A stretch of DNA of 64,000 nucleotides from Marinobacter lutaoensis (GTDB lineage: Bacteria; Pseudomonadota; Gammaproteobacteria; Pseudomonadales; Oleiphilaceae): contig NZ_MSCW01000010.1 in assembly GCF_001981305.1 (NCBI RefSeq), positions 16,188-80,187 of the forward strand. The letters are read 5' to 3'. Shown here in pieces: positions 8,961 to 18,592 of the stretch. A program made the position numbers and the translations under genes. Every line of letters begins with the position of its first letter. Positions within the stretch are counted from its first letter, which is position 1. A model generated the notes under the pieces. The model was not told where the DNA came from. It did not search any database and saw nothing but the letters and a program-made list of their open reading frames with translations.

Positions 8961-10025
8961 ATGAGCGAACAGAAGCCCTCTCTGACCTACCGCGACGCTG
9001 GCGTCGACATTGATGCTGGCAACGAACTCGTCAACCGCATCAAGGATACCGCCGCCCGCACCCGCCGCCCGGAAGTCCTCGGGGGGCTCGGAGGCTTCGG
9101 CGCCATGGTGTCGATTCCCGCGGGCTACCAGGAACCGGTCTTGGTGTCCGGAACCGACGGCGTGGGAACCAAGCTGCGACTGGCCATGCAGCTGGGCAAG
9201 CACGACAGCATTGGCATCGACCTGGTGGCCATGTGCGTGAACGATCTGGTGGTTGGTGGCGCCGAGCCGCTGTTTTTCCTGGACTACTACGCCACCGGCA
9301 AGCTGAACGTGGACGTGGCGGCCCAGGTGGTCGCCGGGATCGGTGAGGGCTGCGAACAGGCCGGGTGCGCCCTGGTGGGAGGCGAAACCGCCGAAATGCC
9401 AGGCATGTACGAAGGTGAGGACTACGACCTGGCAGGCTTCTGCGTGGGCGTGGCCGAGCGCAGCCGGATCATTGACGGCAGCCGGGTCCAGGCGGGCGAC
9501 ACCCTGCTGGCCCTGGGCTCCTCCGGCCCCCACTCCAACGGCTACTCCCTGATTCGCAAGATTCTGGACGTCAGCGGCGCGGACCTGGATCAGCCCCTCG
9601 GCGACACCACCCTGGCCGACGCCCTGATGGCGCCGACCCGCATTTACGTCAAGAACCTGCTCCAGTTGATCCGCGAGGTGGATGTCCGGGCCCTGGCCCA
9701 CATTACCGGCGGCGGCCTGCCCGAAAACATTCCCCGGGTTCTGCCCCAGGGTACGGTGGCGGCGATCGACACCGCCAGCTGGGAGCTGCCGCCGGTGTTC
9801 CAGTGGCTCCGGGATGCCGGCGGTGTCGCCATGGAGGAAATGTATCGCACCTTCAACTGCGGTATCGGCATGATCGTCTGCGTGCCCGCGAATCAGAAGG
9901 AGCTGGCCCTGGACACGCTCCGGGCAATGGGTGAGCACGCCTGGCAGGTTGGCGTCATCGAAAGCGCCGACCGGCCCGAGGCCGACCCCGTGGTCCGTTA
10001 CGCGCCGGGGATTCTCGCCGCATGA
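8961..10025 (+). CDS. purM: Phosphoribosylformylglycinamidine cyclo-ligase (AIR synthetase)
   Basis: Fifth step of purine synthesis: ATP-dependent ring closure of FGAM to aminoimidazole ribonucleotide. The 354-residue length fits. Visible family landmarks are [17 protein letters not shown], the Gly-rich [66 protein letters not shown] and [13 protein letters not shown]. It overlaps purN by 4 nt (ATGA), the standard purMN pair. It is divergent from the DUF2066 gene. Confidence 0.98.
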   Translation: MSEQKPSLTYRDAGVDIDAGNELVNRIKDTAARTRRPEVLGGLGGFGAMVSIPAGYQEPVLVSGTDGVGTKLRLAMQLGKHDSIGIDLVAMCVNDLVVGGAEPLFFLDYYATGKLNVDVAAQVVAGIGEGCEQAGCALVGGETAEMPGMYEGEDYDLAGFCVGVAERSRIIDGSRVQAGDTLLALGSSGPHSNGYSLIRKILDVSGADLDQPLGDTTLADALMAPTRIYVKNLLQLIREVDVRALAHITGGGLPENIPRVLPQGTVAAIDTASWELPPVFQWLRDAGGVAMEEMYRTFNCGIGMIVCVPANQKELALDTLRAMGEHAWQVGVIESADRPEADPVVRYAPGILAA

Positions 10026-10684
10026 AAGCCGAGAAAGCGCCCCTGCCCCGCATCCTGGTGCTCGCCTCCGGCAGCGGCACCAACGTCCAGGCACTGATCG
10101 ACGCCACCCGGGAACGAGACTTCCCGGGCCGGATCGTAGCCGTTGGCAGCAACCGGCCCAAGGCCTTCGCCCTGGAGCGGGCGGCCCAGGCCAACATCGA
10201 AACCTTCGTGGTCGACCACACCCAGTACGACTCCCGGGAAGCTTTCGATGCCGCCCTGATGGCCGAGATCCGCCGCTACAACCCGGACGTTTTGCTGCTG
10301 GCCGGCTTCATGCGCATTCTCACCGACGATTTCGTTCGGGCGTTCCGGGGCATTCTGCTCAACATCCACCCGTCGCTGCTGCCCAAGTACACCGGCCTGA
10401 ACACCCATCAGCGCGCCCTGGAGGCTGGCGACCCGGTCCATGGCACCTCGGTTCATTTCGTGACCGAGGAGCTGGATGGCGGCCCGGTCATCGCCCAGGC
10501 GGAAGTGAAGGTGTCGCTGGAGGACACCCCGGAATCCCTGGCCGAAAAGGTCAAGGCGAAAGAGCACATCCTCTACCCCATCGTTGTGCGCTGGTTCTGC
10601 GAGGGCCGTATCCAGCTTGGCAGTGACTACATCCTGTTCGACGGCGAACTGCTGAAGGCGCCGCTGCGCCTGACGGACGACTGA
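10022..10684 (+). CDS. purN: Phosphoribosylglycinamide formyltransferase 1
   Basis: Transfers a formyl group from 10-formyltetrahydrofolate to GAR in purine synthesis. It is 220 residues long. The N-terminal [14 protein letters not shown] is the phosphate-binding loop. The active-site region is [34 protein letters not shown] and [19 protein letters not shown], including the catalytic Asn-His pair in NIHPSLLP. It is coupled to purM. Its stop codon lies inside a large composite inverted repeat (10681-10746), which may serve as the 3' end structure of the purMN message. Confidence 0.97.
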   Translation: MKAEKAPLPRILVLASGSGTNVQALIDATRERDFPGRIVAVGSNRPKAFALERAAQANIETFVVDHTQYDSREAFDAALMAEIRRYNPDVLLLAGFMRILTDDFVRAFRGILLNIHPSLLPKYTGLNTHQRALEAGDPVHGTSVHFVTEELDGGPVIAQAEVKVSLEDTPESLAEKVKAKEHILYPIVVRWFCEGRIQLGSDYILFDGELLKAPLRLTDD

Positions 10685-10746
10685 ACGGATTGTCATCCAC
10701 GATAGGCCCCGCCTTGGCTACACTGGGGCCTATCGTGACCGTTCAG
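10681..10746. repeat. Composite inverted repeat covering the purN stop
   Basis: The outer arms CTGAACGG (10681-10688) and CCGTTCAG (10739-10746) enclose a 13-bp inner stem (10698-10710 with 10725-10737) with a 14-nt loop. The 5' side carries a 9-nt bulge and the 3' side a single base. There is no T-run after it on either strand, so it is not a standard intrinsic terminator. A TACACT element, a possible -10 for the next gene, lies in the inner loop. Confidence 0.6.
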
Positions 10747-10756
10747 GGGCCCCGCC

Positions 10757-11491
10757 ATGCCACACCTCACCCGCCCTACCGCCCGCACCCCGCACCACCT
10801 TGGCTTCTGGTGCCTGCTGCTGGGCAGTCTGCTGTTGCTGCCGGCGCTGTCCCGGGCACAATCGCCGGAACCGCCGACACCGTTCCGGGCCAGCTATACC
10901 GCCAAACTCGACAAGGGGCTGGCCCTGAACGGTGACGCCCGTCGCTCCCTCACTCCCCAGGGCAACGGCGTGTGGCTCTACCGAACGGAGGTTAACTCCT
11001 TCATCGCGAACATCAACGAATCGCTGGTGCTGAGATGGGACAACGGCCGGGTCGTTCCCCTACGCTATCGCTACCGGCTGTCCGGAATGCTGGTGAAAGA
11101 CCGGGAACAGGCCATCGACTTCGACTGGGATGCCGGCGTCGCCACCGGTCAGTACCGGGGCAAATCCTTCGAACTGCCGCTGCGGGAGGGGGCCCTGGAC
11201 CCCCTGGGCTATCAGCTGCAACTGCGCCAGGACATCCGTGCGGGCCGGCGCGACATGCGCTATCAGGTGATCGACGGCGGCGACTATGACGAGGATGTGT
11301 TCGCCGTCGTGGGCGAGGACGGCGATCGGCACCTGCTGAAAGCCGAGAAGGTACGCAGCCCGGACGCCAAGCGGCGGACCTACCTGTGGTTCGATCCGGA
11401 CCAGGCCTTTCTTCTGGTGCGACTGCTGCAGGTGGAGCCGGACGGCAGCCGCTACGAACTGACCCTGAGCGAGGCCGAACTGGGTGACTAA
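10757..11491 (+). CDS. DUF3108 domain-containing exported protein
   Basis: A 244-residue protein with an N-terminal signal peptide (FWCLLLGSLLLLPALSRAQS) and a beta-rich mature part of the DUF3108 family, beginning PFRASYTAKLDKG and ending with a YELTLSEAEL strand. In related bacteria the gene follows purN in this position. The family is predicted to be periplasmic and has no established function. Its stop interlocks with that of avtA on the opposite strand, a 4-bp tail-to-tail overlap. Confidence 0.85.
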   Translation: MPHLTRPTARTPHHLGFWCLLLGSLLLLPALSRAQSPEPPTPFRASYTAKLDKGLALNGDARRSLTPQGNGVWLYRTEVNSFIANINESLVLRWDNGRVVPLRYRYRLSGMLVKDREQAIDFDWDAGVATGQYRGKSFELPLREGALDPLGYQLQLRQDIRAGRRDMRYQVIDGGDYDEDVFAVVGEDGDRHLLKAEKVRSPDAKRRTYLWFDPDQAFLLVRLLQVEPDGSRYELTLSEAELGD

Positions 11492-12756
11492 CGGGCCTCG
11501 GCCCAGACTGCCTTGACCTCGTCCGCAATCACCCGCAACCCCTCGGCCACCCGCTCGTCGTCCTGGGAGTAGGTTACCCGTAGGCACTCGTGGCGGTGCC
11601 GCCAGCCGTCTTCCGGCAACCCCGGGAAGAAATAGTGCCCGGACACCACCAACACGCCCCGGGCTTTGAGCCGTTGGTACAGTTCCAGGCTGGAGATGGG
11701 CAGCCCGGGGAACCACAGCCACAGGAACATGGCCCCTTCCGGCTTGTGGATGTACCAGCGGCAATCGGCATCGGCCATGGCGTCATGGAACACCGCCACC
11801 GCCCGCTGCATCTTGGCCTGGTAGAACGGGCACACCACGTTGCGGCTGAGGGAAAGGATCTCGCCGGACCGCACCAGCGGCTCCGCCAGCATCGCACCGA
11901 AACTCCCGGTCGCCAGGTTCATGATCGCGTTGATGCCCGACAATGCCCGGATCACCGGCGCCGAGGCGATGACGATACCGGTACGAACGGCGGGCAGACC
12001 CAGCTTGGACAGACTGAGGCACAAAATCATCTGCTCGTCCCAACTGGGGCGGGCATCCACGAACAGCAGGTTCGGGAACGGCGTGCCGTAGGCCCCATCG
12101 ACGATCAGCGGAATGTCATGCTCCCTGGCCAGCGTTGCCAGCCGGGCCAGTTCGTCGTCGGTCACCACGTTACCGGTTGGATTGGTCGGCCGGGACACGC
12201 AAATGGCACCGGTCTCGCCGGTCACCTCGACCGCATCGAAGTCCACCCGGTACTTGAACTCGTGGGCGTCGGTGAAGGAAATCTCGGGCTGCACCGCCCG
12301 GAACAGGTCCGGCTCGATCCCCGTGTCGGCGTAACCGATGTACTCGGGCGCCAGCGGCAGCAGGATGTGCTTGCGCTGGCCGTTGCCGTAATCGCCGCCG
12401 AACATGTTGAACAGCATGAAGAAGGCCGCCTGGCTGCCGTTGGTGAGGGCGATGTTGTCCGGTGTCAGGCCCCAGCCGTATTCCCGGTTCAGCATGGCCG
12501 CCAGGGCGGCAATGAACTGTTTCTCGCCCTGGGGCGGGTCGTAGATCCCCACCAGGCGCCGCAGCCCCTCGTCGCTGCCACCGATGTCCGCCAGGATCTC
12601 CCGTACCCGCTGGTGCACTTCCGGGATGTGACCCGGATTACCGCCGCCCATCATGATCAGGTCATCGCCGGAGGCCATGGCGTTGCCCAGATCGTCCATC
12701 AGCGACGTGATGCCGGCATCGGCGGTGAATTTACGGCCAAAGGCAGAGAGTTTCAT
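11488..12756 (-). CDS. avtA: Valine-pyruvate aminotransferase
   Basis: PLP-dependent fold-type I transaminase of 422 residues that interconverts valine and pyruvate with alpha-ketoisovalerate and alanine. It begins MKLSAFGRKFTADAGITSLMDDLG, the AvtA-type start. The PLP lysine is in LSLSKLGLPAVRTGIVIA. Other landmarks are SRPTNPTGNVV, VDGAYGTPFP and GAMFLWLWFPGLPI. It is the third gene after dcd and the DUF416 gene on the minus strand, with a gap of about 60 nt, and converges with the DUF3108 gene. Confidence 0.93.
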   Translation of the reverse strand: MKLSAFGRKFTADAGITSLMDDLGNAMASGDDLIMMGGGNPGHIPEVHQRVREILADIGGSDEGLRRLVGIYDPPQGEKQFIAALAAMLNREYGWGLTPDNIALTNGSQAAFFMLFNMFGGDYGNGQRKHILLPLAPEYIGYADTGIEPDLFRAVQPEISFTDAHEFKYRVDFDAVEVTGETGAICVSRPTNPTGNVVTDDELARLATLAREHDIPLIVDGAYGTPFPNLLFVDARPSWDEQMILCLSLSKLGLPAVRTGIVIASAPVIRALSGINAIMNLATGSFGAMLAEPLVRSGEILSLSRNVVCPFYQAKMQRAVAVFHDAMADADCRWYIHKPEGAMFLWLWFPGLPISSLELYQRLKARGVLVVSGHYFFPGLPEDGWRHRHECLRVTYSQDDERVAEGLRVIADEVKAVWAEAR

Positions 12757-12816
12757 GACATTCTTCCCTTCAACAACGGGGTAACGGAATCCGGCACGGG
12801 CCGGGCGAGCGCCGGA

Positions 12817-13419
12817 TCAGGCGTCCAGGGCGATGCCCAGGTTACTGACGCCGTCGTTCGCCGCTTCGGCCCGCAGGGCCGCCACGAAGTCTTCATCGGG
12901 CACGCGCTGGCGCCGCAGAGACAAGACCAGTTCCCGCTGGAACCGCTTGTCCTCCTTCATCAGGGGGTGGTGATCCAGCAGCCGGACCAGTTCGTCTTCG
13001 TCCAGATCCTCGCCGTCCGAGACTTCGACAAACTGCATGATCGTGGCGGTGGCCAGGCGGGAGGCTTCCGTGGCCCGGTGACGCTCGGGATTGAGCCGGC
13101 ACAGCAGCGCCTGTTCCAGCAGCTGGCAGAAATCGAACGCTGGATATACGCCGTAGGCGTCGTAGGCTTCCACGTTCGGCGACAGATTTTCCAGCTTCGC
13201 CAGCATCTGCGGCAGAGCCGCCTCCGCGCCGCCCCGTTTCTGCAACAGTGCCCAGGACAGGTCCAGCAACTGGCGCATCTTGGCGGCGGTTTTCAGGCCA
13301 ACCGCGTCGGCAAACAACGCGTAATTCGGAAACGCCCGTTCCGCGAGGGCGAGCAGGAAGGCATACTCCCGCCATCCATGCAGCTGGGCAACGGCTTTCA
13401 GGAACTGGTTGGCGTTCAT
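12817..13419 (-). CDS. YjaG family protein (DUF416)
   Basis: A helical, soluble protein of 200 residues matching the DUF416/YjaG family. Landmarks are the N-terminal [27 protein letters not shown], the [24 protein letters not shown] block and a C-terminal acidic helix with [15 protein letters not shown]. The family function is unknown. Its ATG overlaps the dcd stop by 4 nt (ATGA), so it is translationally coupled to dCTP deaminase. Confidence 0.85.
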   Translation of the reverse strand: MNANQFLKAVAQLHGWREYAFLLALAERAFPNYALFADAVGLKTAAKMRQLLDLSWALLQKRGGAEAALPQMLAKLENLSPNVEAYDAYGVYPAFDFCQLLEQALLCRLNPERHRATEASRLATATIMQFVEVSDGEDLDEDELVRLLDHHPLMKEDKRFQRELVLSLRRQRVPDEDFVAALRAEAANDGVSNLGIALDA

Positions 13420-13982
13420 GTCCGCGGCAGGGTCACGCCGGTCTGACCCAGGTACTTGCCCCCCCGGTCCTTGTAGCTGGTCTCGCAGACTTCATCGGAT
13501 TCAAAGAACAGCATCTGCGCCACGCCCTCGTTGGCGTAGATTTTGGCCGGCAGGTTGGTGGTGTTGGAAAATTCCAGGGTCACCTGCCCCTCCCACTCCG
13601 GCTCCAGCGGCGTGACGTTGACGATGATGCCGCAGCGGGCGTAGGTGCTTTTGCCCAGGCAGATGGTCAGCACGTTGCGCGGAATGCGGAAGTATTCCAC
13701 GGTCCGAGCCAGGGCGAAGGAGTTGGGCGGGATGATGCAGACATCTCCCACGAAGTCGACAAAGCTGTTCTCGTCGAAATTTTTCGGGTCGACGGTGGCG
13801 CTGTGCACGTTGGTGAAGATCTTGAACTCGTTGCTGCAACGAACGTCGTAACCGTAGCTGGAAGTGCCGTAGGAAATGACCCGGCCCTTCTCGGTCTCAC
13901 GGACCTGTCCGGCCTCGAACGGCTCGATCATGTCGTACTGCTCGGACATGCGGCGAATCCACTTGTCGGATTTGATGCTCAT
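13416..13982 (-). CDS. dcd: dCTP deaminase
   Basis: Trimeric enzyme that deaminates dCTP to dUTP, the main route to dTTP in gammaproteobacteria. It is 188 residues long. Diagnostic segments are [85 protein letters not shown] (with the catalytic Glu in this last stretch) and the C-terminal [12 protein letters not shown]. First gene of the dcd-DUF416-avtA run. Confidence 0.98.
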   Translation of the reverse strand: MSIKSDKWIRRMSEQYDMIEPFEAGQVRETEKGRVISYGTSSYGYDVRCSNEFKIFTNVHSATVDPKNFDENSFVDFVGDVCIIPPNSFALARTVEYFRIPRNVLTICLGKSTYARCGIIVNVTPLEPEWEGQVTLEFSNTTNLPAKIYANEGVAQMLFFESDEVCETSYKDRGGKYLGQTGVTLPRT

Positions 13983-14031
13983 CGATGAAGTCTCGTAACC
14001 ACAGAAAAATTGGTGCGTAGTTTACCCGTTA

Positions 14032-14058
14032 CCGCCCGGGCTGTCGAAGCCCGGGCGG
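14032..14058 (-). terminator. GC-rich hairpin after apbC
   Basis: An 11-bp perfect stem, CCGCCCGGGCT (14032-14042) with AGCCCGGGCGG (14048-14058), and a 5-nt loop. It starts 7 nt after the apbC stop. The following T-tract is weak, so termination may be only partial. The position between apbC and dcd, both on the minus strand, supports a transcript boundary. Confidence 0.55.
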
Positions 14059-14064
14059 CGGCGT

Positions 14065-15168
14065 TCAGTGGCCGGTCACCGACACGCTGGCGATGGAACC
14101 GGACAGGTTACGTTCGCGGGTGGACAGGATCGCCCCCATGCGGCGGGCGATGTCCCGATAACGACGGGCCACCTCGGAATCGGGCTCGGCCACCACCGAG
14201 GGCGTACCGCTATCGGTCTGTTCCCGGATGGTCAGATGCAAGGGCAGCTGTCCCAGCAGTTCGGTCTGGTACTCCTCGGCGATCCGCTCGCCCCCGCCAT
14301 GGCCGAACAGCGGTTCCTCGTGACCGCACTGGCTACAGATGTGCACGCTCATGTTTTCCACCACGCCGAGCACCGGAATGTCCACTTTACGGAACATTTC
14401 GATGCCTTTTTTGGCATCCAGCAGGGCGATGTCCTGGGGCGTGGTGACAATCACCGCCCCGGTGACCGGCACTTTCTGAGCCAGGGTCAACTGGATGTCG
14501 CCGGTGCCCGGCGGCAGGTCCACCACCAGGTAGTCGAGCTCGTCCCACAGGGTCTGCTGCAGCAGTTGCAGCACGGCGCCGCTGACCATCGGGCCGCGCC
14601 AGATCATGGGTGTTTTCTCGGTCACCACGAACGCCATCGAGTTGGCTTGCAGCCCATGTGCCCGCATCGGTACGAAATACTTGTTCTCCCGGGTGTCCGG
14701 ACGCTTGCCCTCGGGCACGCCCAGCATCATGCCAATGCTCGGGCCGTGGATGTCGGCATCCAGGATGCCGACCCGCGCGCCTTCGGCCTGCAGCGCCAGC
14801 GCCAGGTTGACCGCGGTGGTGGACTTGCCGACGCCGCCCTTGCCGGACGCCACGGCAATGATGTTCTTCACGCCCGGCACCGAGGGCAGCGCCTTGGCCA
14901 CCTTGGCCGCAAAGATCCGCTGGCCGACCTGGACCTCGACGCCGGTCACCCCGGCCACGTCCTCCAGGGCGTGGCTCACGATCTGCCGAAGGGCGCCGGC
15001 AATGCCCTGGGACGGATAAGGCAGCTCCACGGACAGCGTGACCTGGCCGGCGGCGTCGGCGACCAGGGATTTGACGGCGCCAAGCTCGAACAGATCCTTG
15101 CCCAGGTACGGGTCTCGGTATTCTCGGACGGCGGCTTCCAGCGCCGGCTGGGAAATCTGGGTCATCAT
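14065..15168 (-). CDS. apbC: Iron-sulfur cluster carrier protein ApbC/Mrp
   Basis: P-loop ATPase of 367 residues that binds and delivers 4Fe-4S clusters. It has an N-terminal MIP18/DUF59-like domain (residues 1-90), a deviant Walker [20 protein letters not shown] at about 107-124, [29 protein letters not shown] and a cluster-binding CSQC motif in [14 protein letters not shown]. Tandem ATGs at 15168 and 15165 follow a CGGAGAGC ribosome site. It is divergent from metG, as in E. coli and many relatives. Confidence 0.95.
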   Translation of the reverse strand: MMTQISQPALEAAVREYRDPYLGKDLFELGAVKSLVADAAGQVTLSVELPYPSQGIAGALRQIVSHALEDVAGVTGVEVQVGQRIFAAKVAKALPSVPGVKNIIAVASGKGGVGKSTTAVNLALALQAEGARVGILDADIHGPSIGMMLGVPEGKRPDTRENKYFVPMRAHGLQANSMAFVVTEKTPMIWRGPMVSGAVLQLLQQTLWDELDYLVVDLPPGTGDIQLTLAQKVPVTGAVIVTTPQDIALLDAKKGIEMFRKVDIPVLGVVENMSVHICSQCGHEEPLFGHGGGERIAEEYQTELLGQLPLHLTIREQTDSGTPSVVAEPDSEVARRYRDIARRMGAILSTRERNLSGSIASVSVTGH

Positions 15169-15357
15169 GCTCTCCGGAATAAGCTCATAAACACGGAAAC
15201 AGGCGTTTCAGGTGAAAAATTGCTGGTTGGAAGGTATCATCTGTGCCCGTTTCTGACCATATGGGGCCGCCACCTGCGTCTGTCAATCCAGGTCCCCGGT
15301 TCCGGCTCCGTAGTTTCGTTTTCCCAAGCCCTATCGACAGAAGGTTCGGACATCACC

Positions 15358-17391
15358 ATGACGCAAGCGAGCAAGCCACAGCGCGACATTCTGGTCACCA
15401 GCGCCCTGCCCTACGCCAACGGCCCGATCCACCTGGGTCACCTGCTGGAGTACATCCAGACCGATATCTGGGTGCGGTACCAGAAGATGCGTGGCGAAAA
15501 CTGCTACTACGTTTGCGCCGACGATGCCCACGGCACCGCCATCATGCTGCGTGCCGAGCGCGAGGGGATCACCCCGGAACAGCTGATCGACCGGATCCGC
15601 CAGGAACACCAGGACGACTTTGCCGGTTTCCACATTCGGTTCGACAACTATTACTCCACCCACTCCGAGGAGAACCGCCAGCTTTCGGAGTACATTTACC
15701 GCCAGCTGCAGGAAAACGGGCGCATCGCCACCCGCAGGATCACCCAGTTCTTCGATCCGGAAAAAGAAATGTTTCTGGCCGATCGTTTCATCAAGGGGAC
15801 CTGTCCCAAGTGCAAGGCGGAAGACCAGTACGGTGACAACTGCGAGGTTTGCGGCGCCACCTACACCCCGGCGGAGCTGATCAACCCCCGTTCCGCCGTA
15901 TCCGGCGCCACCCCGGTGAAAAAGGAATCCGAGCACTATTTCTTCAAGCTGCCGGACTTCCAGGACTTCCTGGCGAAGTGGACCCGCAGCGGCACCCTTC
16001 AGCCGCAGGTGGCCAACAAGCTGGCCGAGTGGCTGGACGCCGGCCTGCAGGAGTGGGACATCAGTCGCGACGCGCCCTACTTCGGTTTCGAGATCCCGGA
16101 CGCCCCCGGCAAGTATTTCTACGTCTGGCTGGACGCGCCCATCGGTTATCTGGCCAGCTTCAAGAACCTGTGTAACCGGGAAAACATCGACTTCGAGCAT
16201 TTCTGGAAGGCCGACTCCACCGCCGAGGTCTACCACTTCATCGGCAAGGACATCATCAACTTCCACGCCCTGTTCTGGCCGTCCATGCTGCACGATGCCG
16301 GCTTCCGCACGCCCACGGCGGTATGGGCGCACGGCTTCGTCACCGTCAACGGCAAGAAGATGTCCAAGTCCCGGGGCACCTTCATCATGGCCCGGACTTA
16401 CCTGGAGCACCTGGATCCGGAGTATCTGCGCTACTACTTTGCCGCCAAGCTCACCGCCAGCGTGGACGACATGGACCTCAATCTCGAGGACTTCGCCGCC
16501 CGCGTCAACAGCGACCTGGTGGGCAAGGTGGTGAACATCGCCAGCCGCTGCGCCGGCTTCATCAACAAGCGTTTCGACGGTCGGCTGGGCCAGGTGACCG
16601 AACACGACCGGCTGCGTGAATTCATCGAGGCGGGCCGGCAGATCGAAGAATTCTACGAAGCCCGGGAATTCGGTCGCGCCATGCGCCGGATCATGGAGCT
16701 GGCGGATGTCGCCAACCAGTACGTCAACGACGAACAGCCCTGGGTGGTTGCCAAGCAGGAGGGCCAGGACGACCGGCTCCAGGCCATCTGCACCAACGCC
16801 CTCAACATGTTCCGCCTGATCATGACCTACCTGGCGCCGGTGCTGCCGAACACCGCAGCCGCGTCCGAAGCCTTCCTGAACAGTCCGCTGGACTGGAACG
16901 GACGGGCGCAACTGCTGGAAGAGCACACCATCAACCCGTTCAAACCGCTGATGAGCCGGGTGGACATGGCCCAGATCGAGAACATGCTGGAGGCCTCCCG
17001 GGAGGCCCAGCCGGCGCCGGCCACCCCGGCCCGGGAACCCGCCGCCGATCTGGAACCGATCGCCGAGGAAATCGAGTTCCCCGACTTCGCCAAGGTGGAC
17101 CTGCGGGTTGCCCGCATCGTCCGGGCCGAACACGTCGAGGGTGCGGACAAACTTCTTCGCCTCACCCTTGACGTGGGACATGGCGAACGCAACGTGTTTG
17201 CTGGTATCAAGTCCGCCTACAAACCGGAGGATCTGGAAGGCCGGCTGACCGTAATGGTCGCCAACCTGAAACCCCGGAAGATGAAGTTCGGTCTGTCCGA
17301 GGGCATGGTGCTGGCCGCCGGCCCCGGCGGCAAGGACATTTTCCTTCTGTCCCCGGATTCCGGCGCCACCCCCGGCATGCGGGTGATGTAA
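15358..17391 (+). CDS. metG: Methionyl-tRNA synthetase
   Basis: Class I synthetase of 677 residues. The HIGH-type motif is in [15 protein letters not shown] (about residues 16-30). A zinc knuckle is formed by [18 protein letters not shown] (about 145-162). KMSKS is in [12 protein letters not shown] (about 334-345). The C-terminal 110 residues form a dimerising EMAP/Trbp111-type tRNA-binding domain ([16 protein letters not shown]). The start at 15358 aligns with the family N-terminus. The frame stays open far upstream across apbC, but that extension is antisense coding and not real. The Rsx operon begins 24 nt downstream. Confidence 0.98.
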   Translation: MTQASKPQRDILVTSALPYANGPIHLGHLLEYIQTDIWVRYQKMRGENCYYVCADDAHGTAIMLRAEREGITPEQLIDRIRQEHQDDFAGFHIRFDNYYSTHSEENRQLSEYIYRQLQENGRIATRRITQFFDPEKEMFLADRFIKGTCPKCKAEDQYGDNCEVCGATYTPAELINPRSAVSGATPVKKESEHYFFKLPDFQDFLAKWTRSGTLQPQVANKLAEWLDAGLQEWDISRDAPYFGFEIPDAPGKYFYVWLDAPIGYLASFKNLCNRENIDFEHFWKADSTAEVYHFIGKDIINFHALFWPSMLHDAGFRTPTAVWAHGFVTVNGKKMSKSRGTFIMARTYLEHLDPEYLRYYFAAKLTASVDDMDLNLEDFAARVNSDLVGKVVNIASRCAGFINKRFDGRLGQVTEHDRLREFIEAGRQIEEFYEAREFGRAMRRIMELADVANQYVNDEQPWVVAKQEGQDDRLQAICTNALNMFRLIMTYLAPVLPNTAAASEAFLNSPLDWNGRAQLLEEHTINPFKPLMSRVDMAQIENMLEASREAQPAPATPAREPAADLEPIAEEIEFPDFAKVDLRVARIVRAEHVEGADKLLRLTLDVGHGERNVFAGIKSAYKPEDLEGRLTVMVANLKPRKMKFGLSEGMVLAAGPGGKDIFLLSPDSGATPGMRVM

Positions 17392-17415
17392 ACAGCGCGA
17401 GGTAGAGCGAGGCCG

Positions 17416-17997
17416 ATGACCGAGTACCTGCTGATTCTGGTCAGCACCATCCTGGTGAACAATTTCGTTCTGGTGCAGTTCCTGGGGCTGTGCCCGTTCA
17501 TGGGCGTATCCGGGAAACTGGAGACGGCCATGGGCATGTCCCTGGCCACCACCTTCGTGCTGACCCTGTCATCGGTATGCAGCTACCTCGCCTACACCTA
17601 CCTGCTGGCGCCCCTGGGGCTGACTTACCTGAAGACCATCACCTTCATTCTGGTGATCGCCGTGGTGGTCCAGTTCACCGAAATGGTGGTGCGCAAGACC
17701 AGCCCGCTGCTGTACCGGGTCCTGGGCATCTTCCTGCCACTGATCACCACCAACTGCGCCGTGCTCGGAGTGGCCCTGCTCAACCTGAACAAGGGCAACA
17801 ACTTCATCGAGTCCGTCCTGTACGGTTTCGGCGCGGCGATCGGGTTCTCCATGGTGCTGGTGCTGTTCGCCGCCATGCGCGAGCGGATCGCCGTCGCCGA
17901 TGTCCCCGTGGCCTTCCGGGGCGCTGCCATCGGCATGGTTACCGCCGGCCTGATGGCCCTGGCCTTCCTTGGCTTCACCGGCCTGGTCACTGTCTGA
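17416..17997 (+). CDS. rsxA: Electron transport complex subunit RsxA (RnfA)
   Basis: A 193-residue integral membrane subunit with six predicted transmembrane segments. Landmarks are the N-terminal [20 protein letters not shown] and the central [17 protein letters not shown], both found in RnfA, and paralogy with RsxE ([21 protein letters not shown]). The Rnf/Rsx complex couples ferredoxin/NAD redox chemistry to ion movement. In E. coli it reduces SoxR to switch off the superoxide response. First of six genes in the canonical order A-B-C-D-G-E. Confidence 0.97.
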   Translation: MTEYLLILVSTILVNNFVLVQFLGLCPFMGVSGKLETAMGMSLATTFVLTLSSVCSYLAYTYLLAPLGLTYLKTITFILVIAVVVQFTEMVVRKTSPLLYRVLGIFLPLITTNCAVLGVALLNLNKGNNFIESVLYGFGAAIGFSMVLVLFAAMRERIAVADVPVAFRGAAIGMVTAGLMALAFLGFTGLVTV

Positions 17998-18013
17998 CGG
18001 AGAATAGGTTGTT

Positions 18014-18592
18014 ATGTGGACCGGCATCCTGCTTGCCATAGTCGTGCTGTTGGCCCTGGCCATCGTATTTGGCGGTGTCCTCGGCTACGCCTCGGAACGC
18101 TTCCGGGTCGAGGGCAACCCCCTGGTGGACCAGATCGACGCGCTGCTGCCGCAGACCCAGTGCGGCCAGTGCGGTTTCCCTGGCTGCCGTCCCTACGCTG
18201 AAGCAATCGCCGGGGGGGAAGCGATCAACAAGTGCCCACCGGGCGGCGAAAGCACCATCAAAGCCCTGGCCGACCTGCTGGACGTGGAACCCCAGCCGCT
18301 GGATGCGGAGCATGGCGTCGAACAGGCCAAGCGCGTGGCGGTGATCCGGGAAGACGAATGCATTGGCTGCACCAAGTGCATCCAGGCCTGCCCGGTGGAC
18401 GCCATCCTCGGCGCCGCCAAGCACATGCACACCGTGATCGAATCCGAGTGCACCGGCTGCGATCTGTGCGTGGAACCCTGTCCCGTGGACTGCATCGACA
18501 TGGTGACCCTCGAACCCGACATCCGCACCTGGACCTGGACGCCGCCCAGCCCCAACCTCATCGCGACCGATCGCCAGGGAGTCCGAGCCTGA
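18014..18592 (+). CDS. rsxB: Electron transport complex ferredoxin subunit RsxB (RnfB)
   Basis: A 192-residue protein with one N-terminal membrane anchor. It then carries a Cys-rich cluster motif CGQCGFPGC with a later Cys in INKCPPGG, and two 4Fe-4S ferredoxin motifs, [14 protein letters not shown] and [14 protein letters not shown]. It passes electrons within the Rsx complex on the cytoplasmic side. Its TGA overlaps the rsxC ATG by one base, giving coupled translation. Confidence 0.97.
   Translation: MWTGILLAIVVLLALAIVFGGVLGYASERFRVEGNPLVDQIDALLPQTQCGQCGFPGCRPYAEAIAGGEAINKCPPGGESTIKALADLLDVEPQPLDAEHGVEQAKRVAVIREDECIGCTKCIQACPVDAILGAAKHMHTVIESECTGCDLCVEPCPVDCIDMVTLEPDIRTWTWTPPSPNLIATDRQGVRA

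Noticed and set aside
14068..15357. N-terminal extension of metG across apbC
   Set aside because: The frame is open but antisense to apbC; MetG homology starts at 15358 with [20 protein letters not shown].
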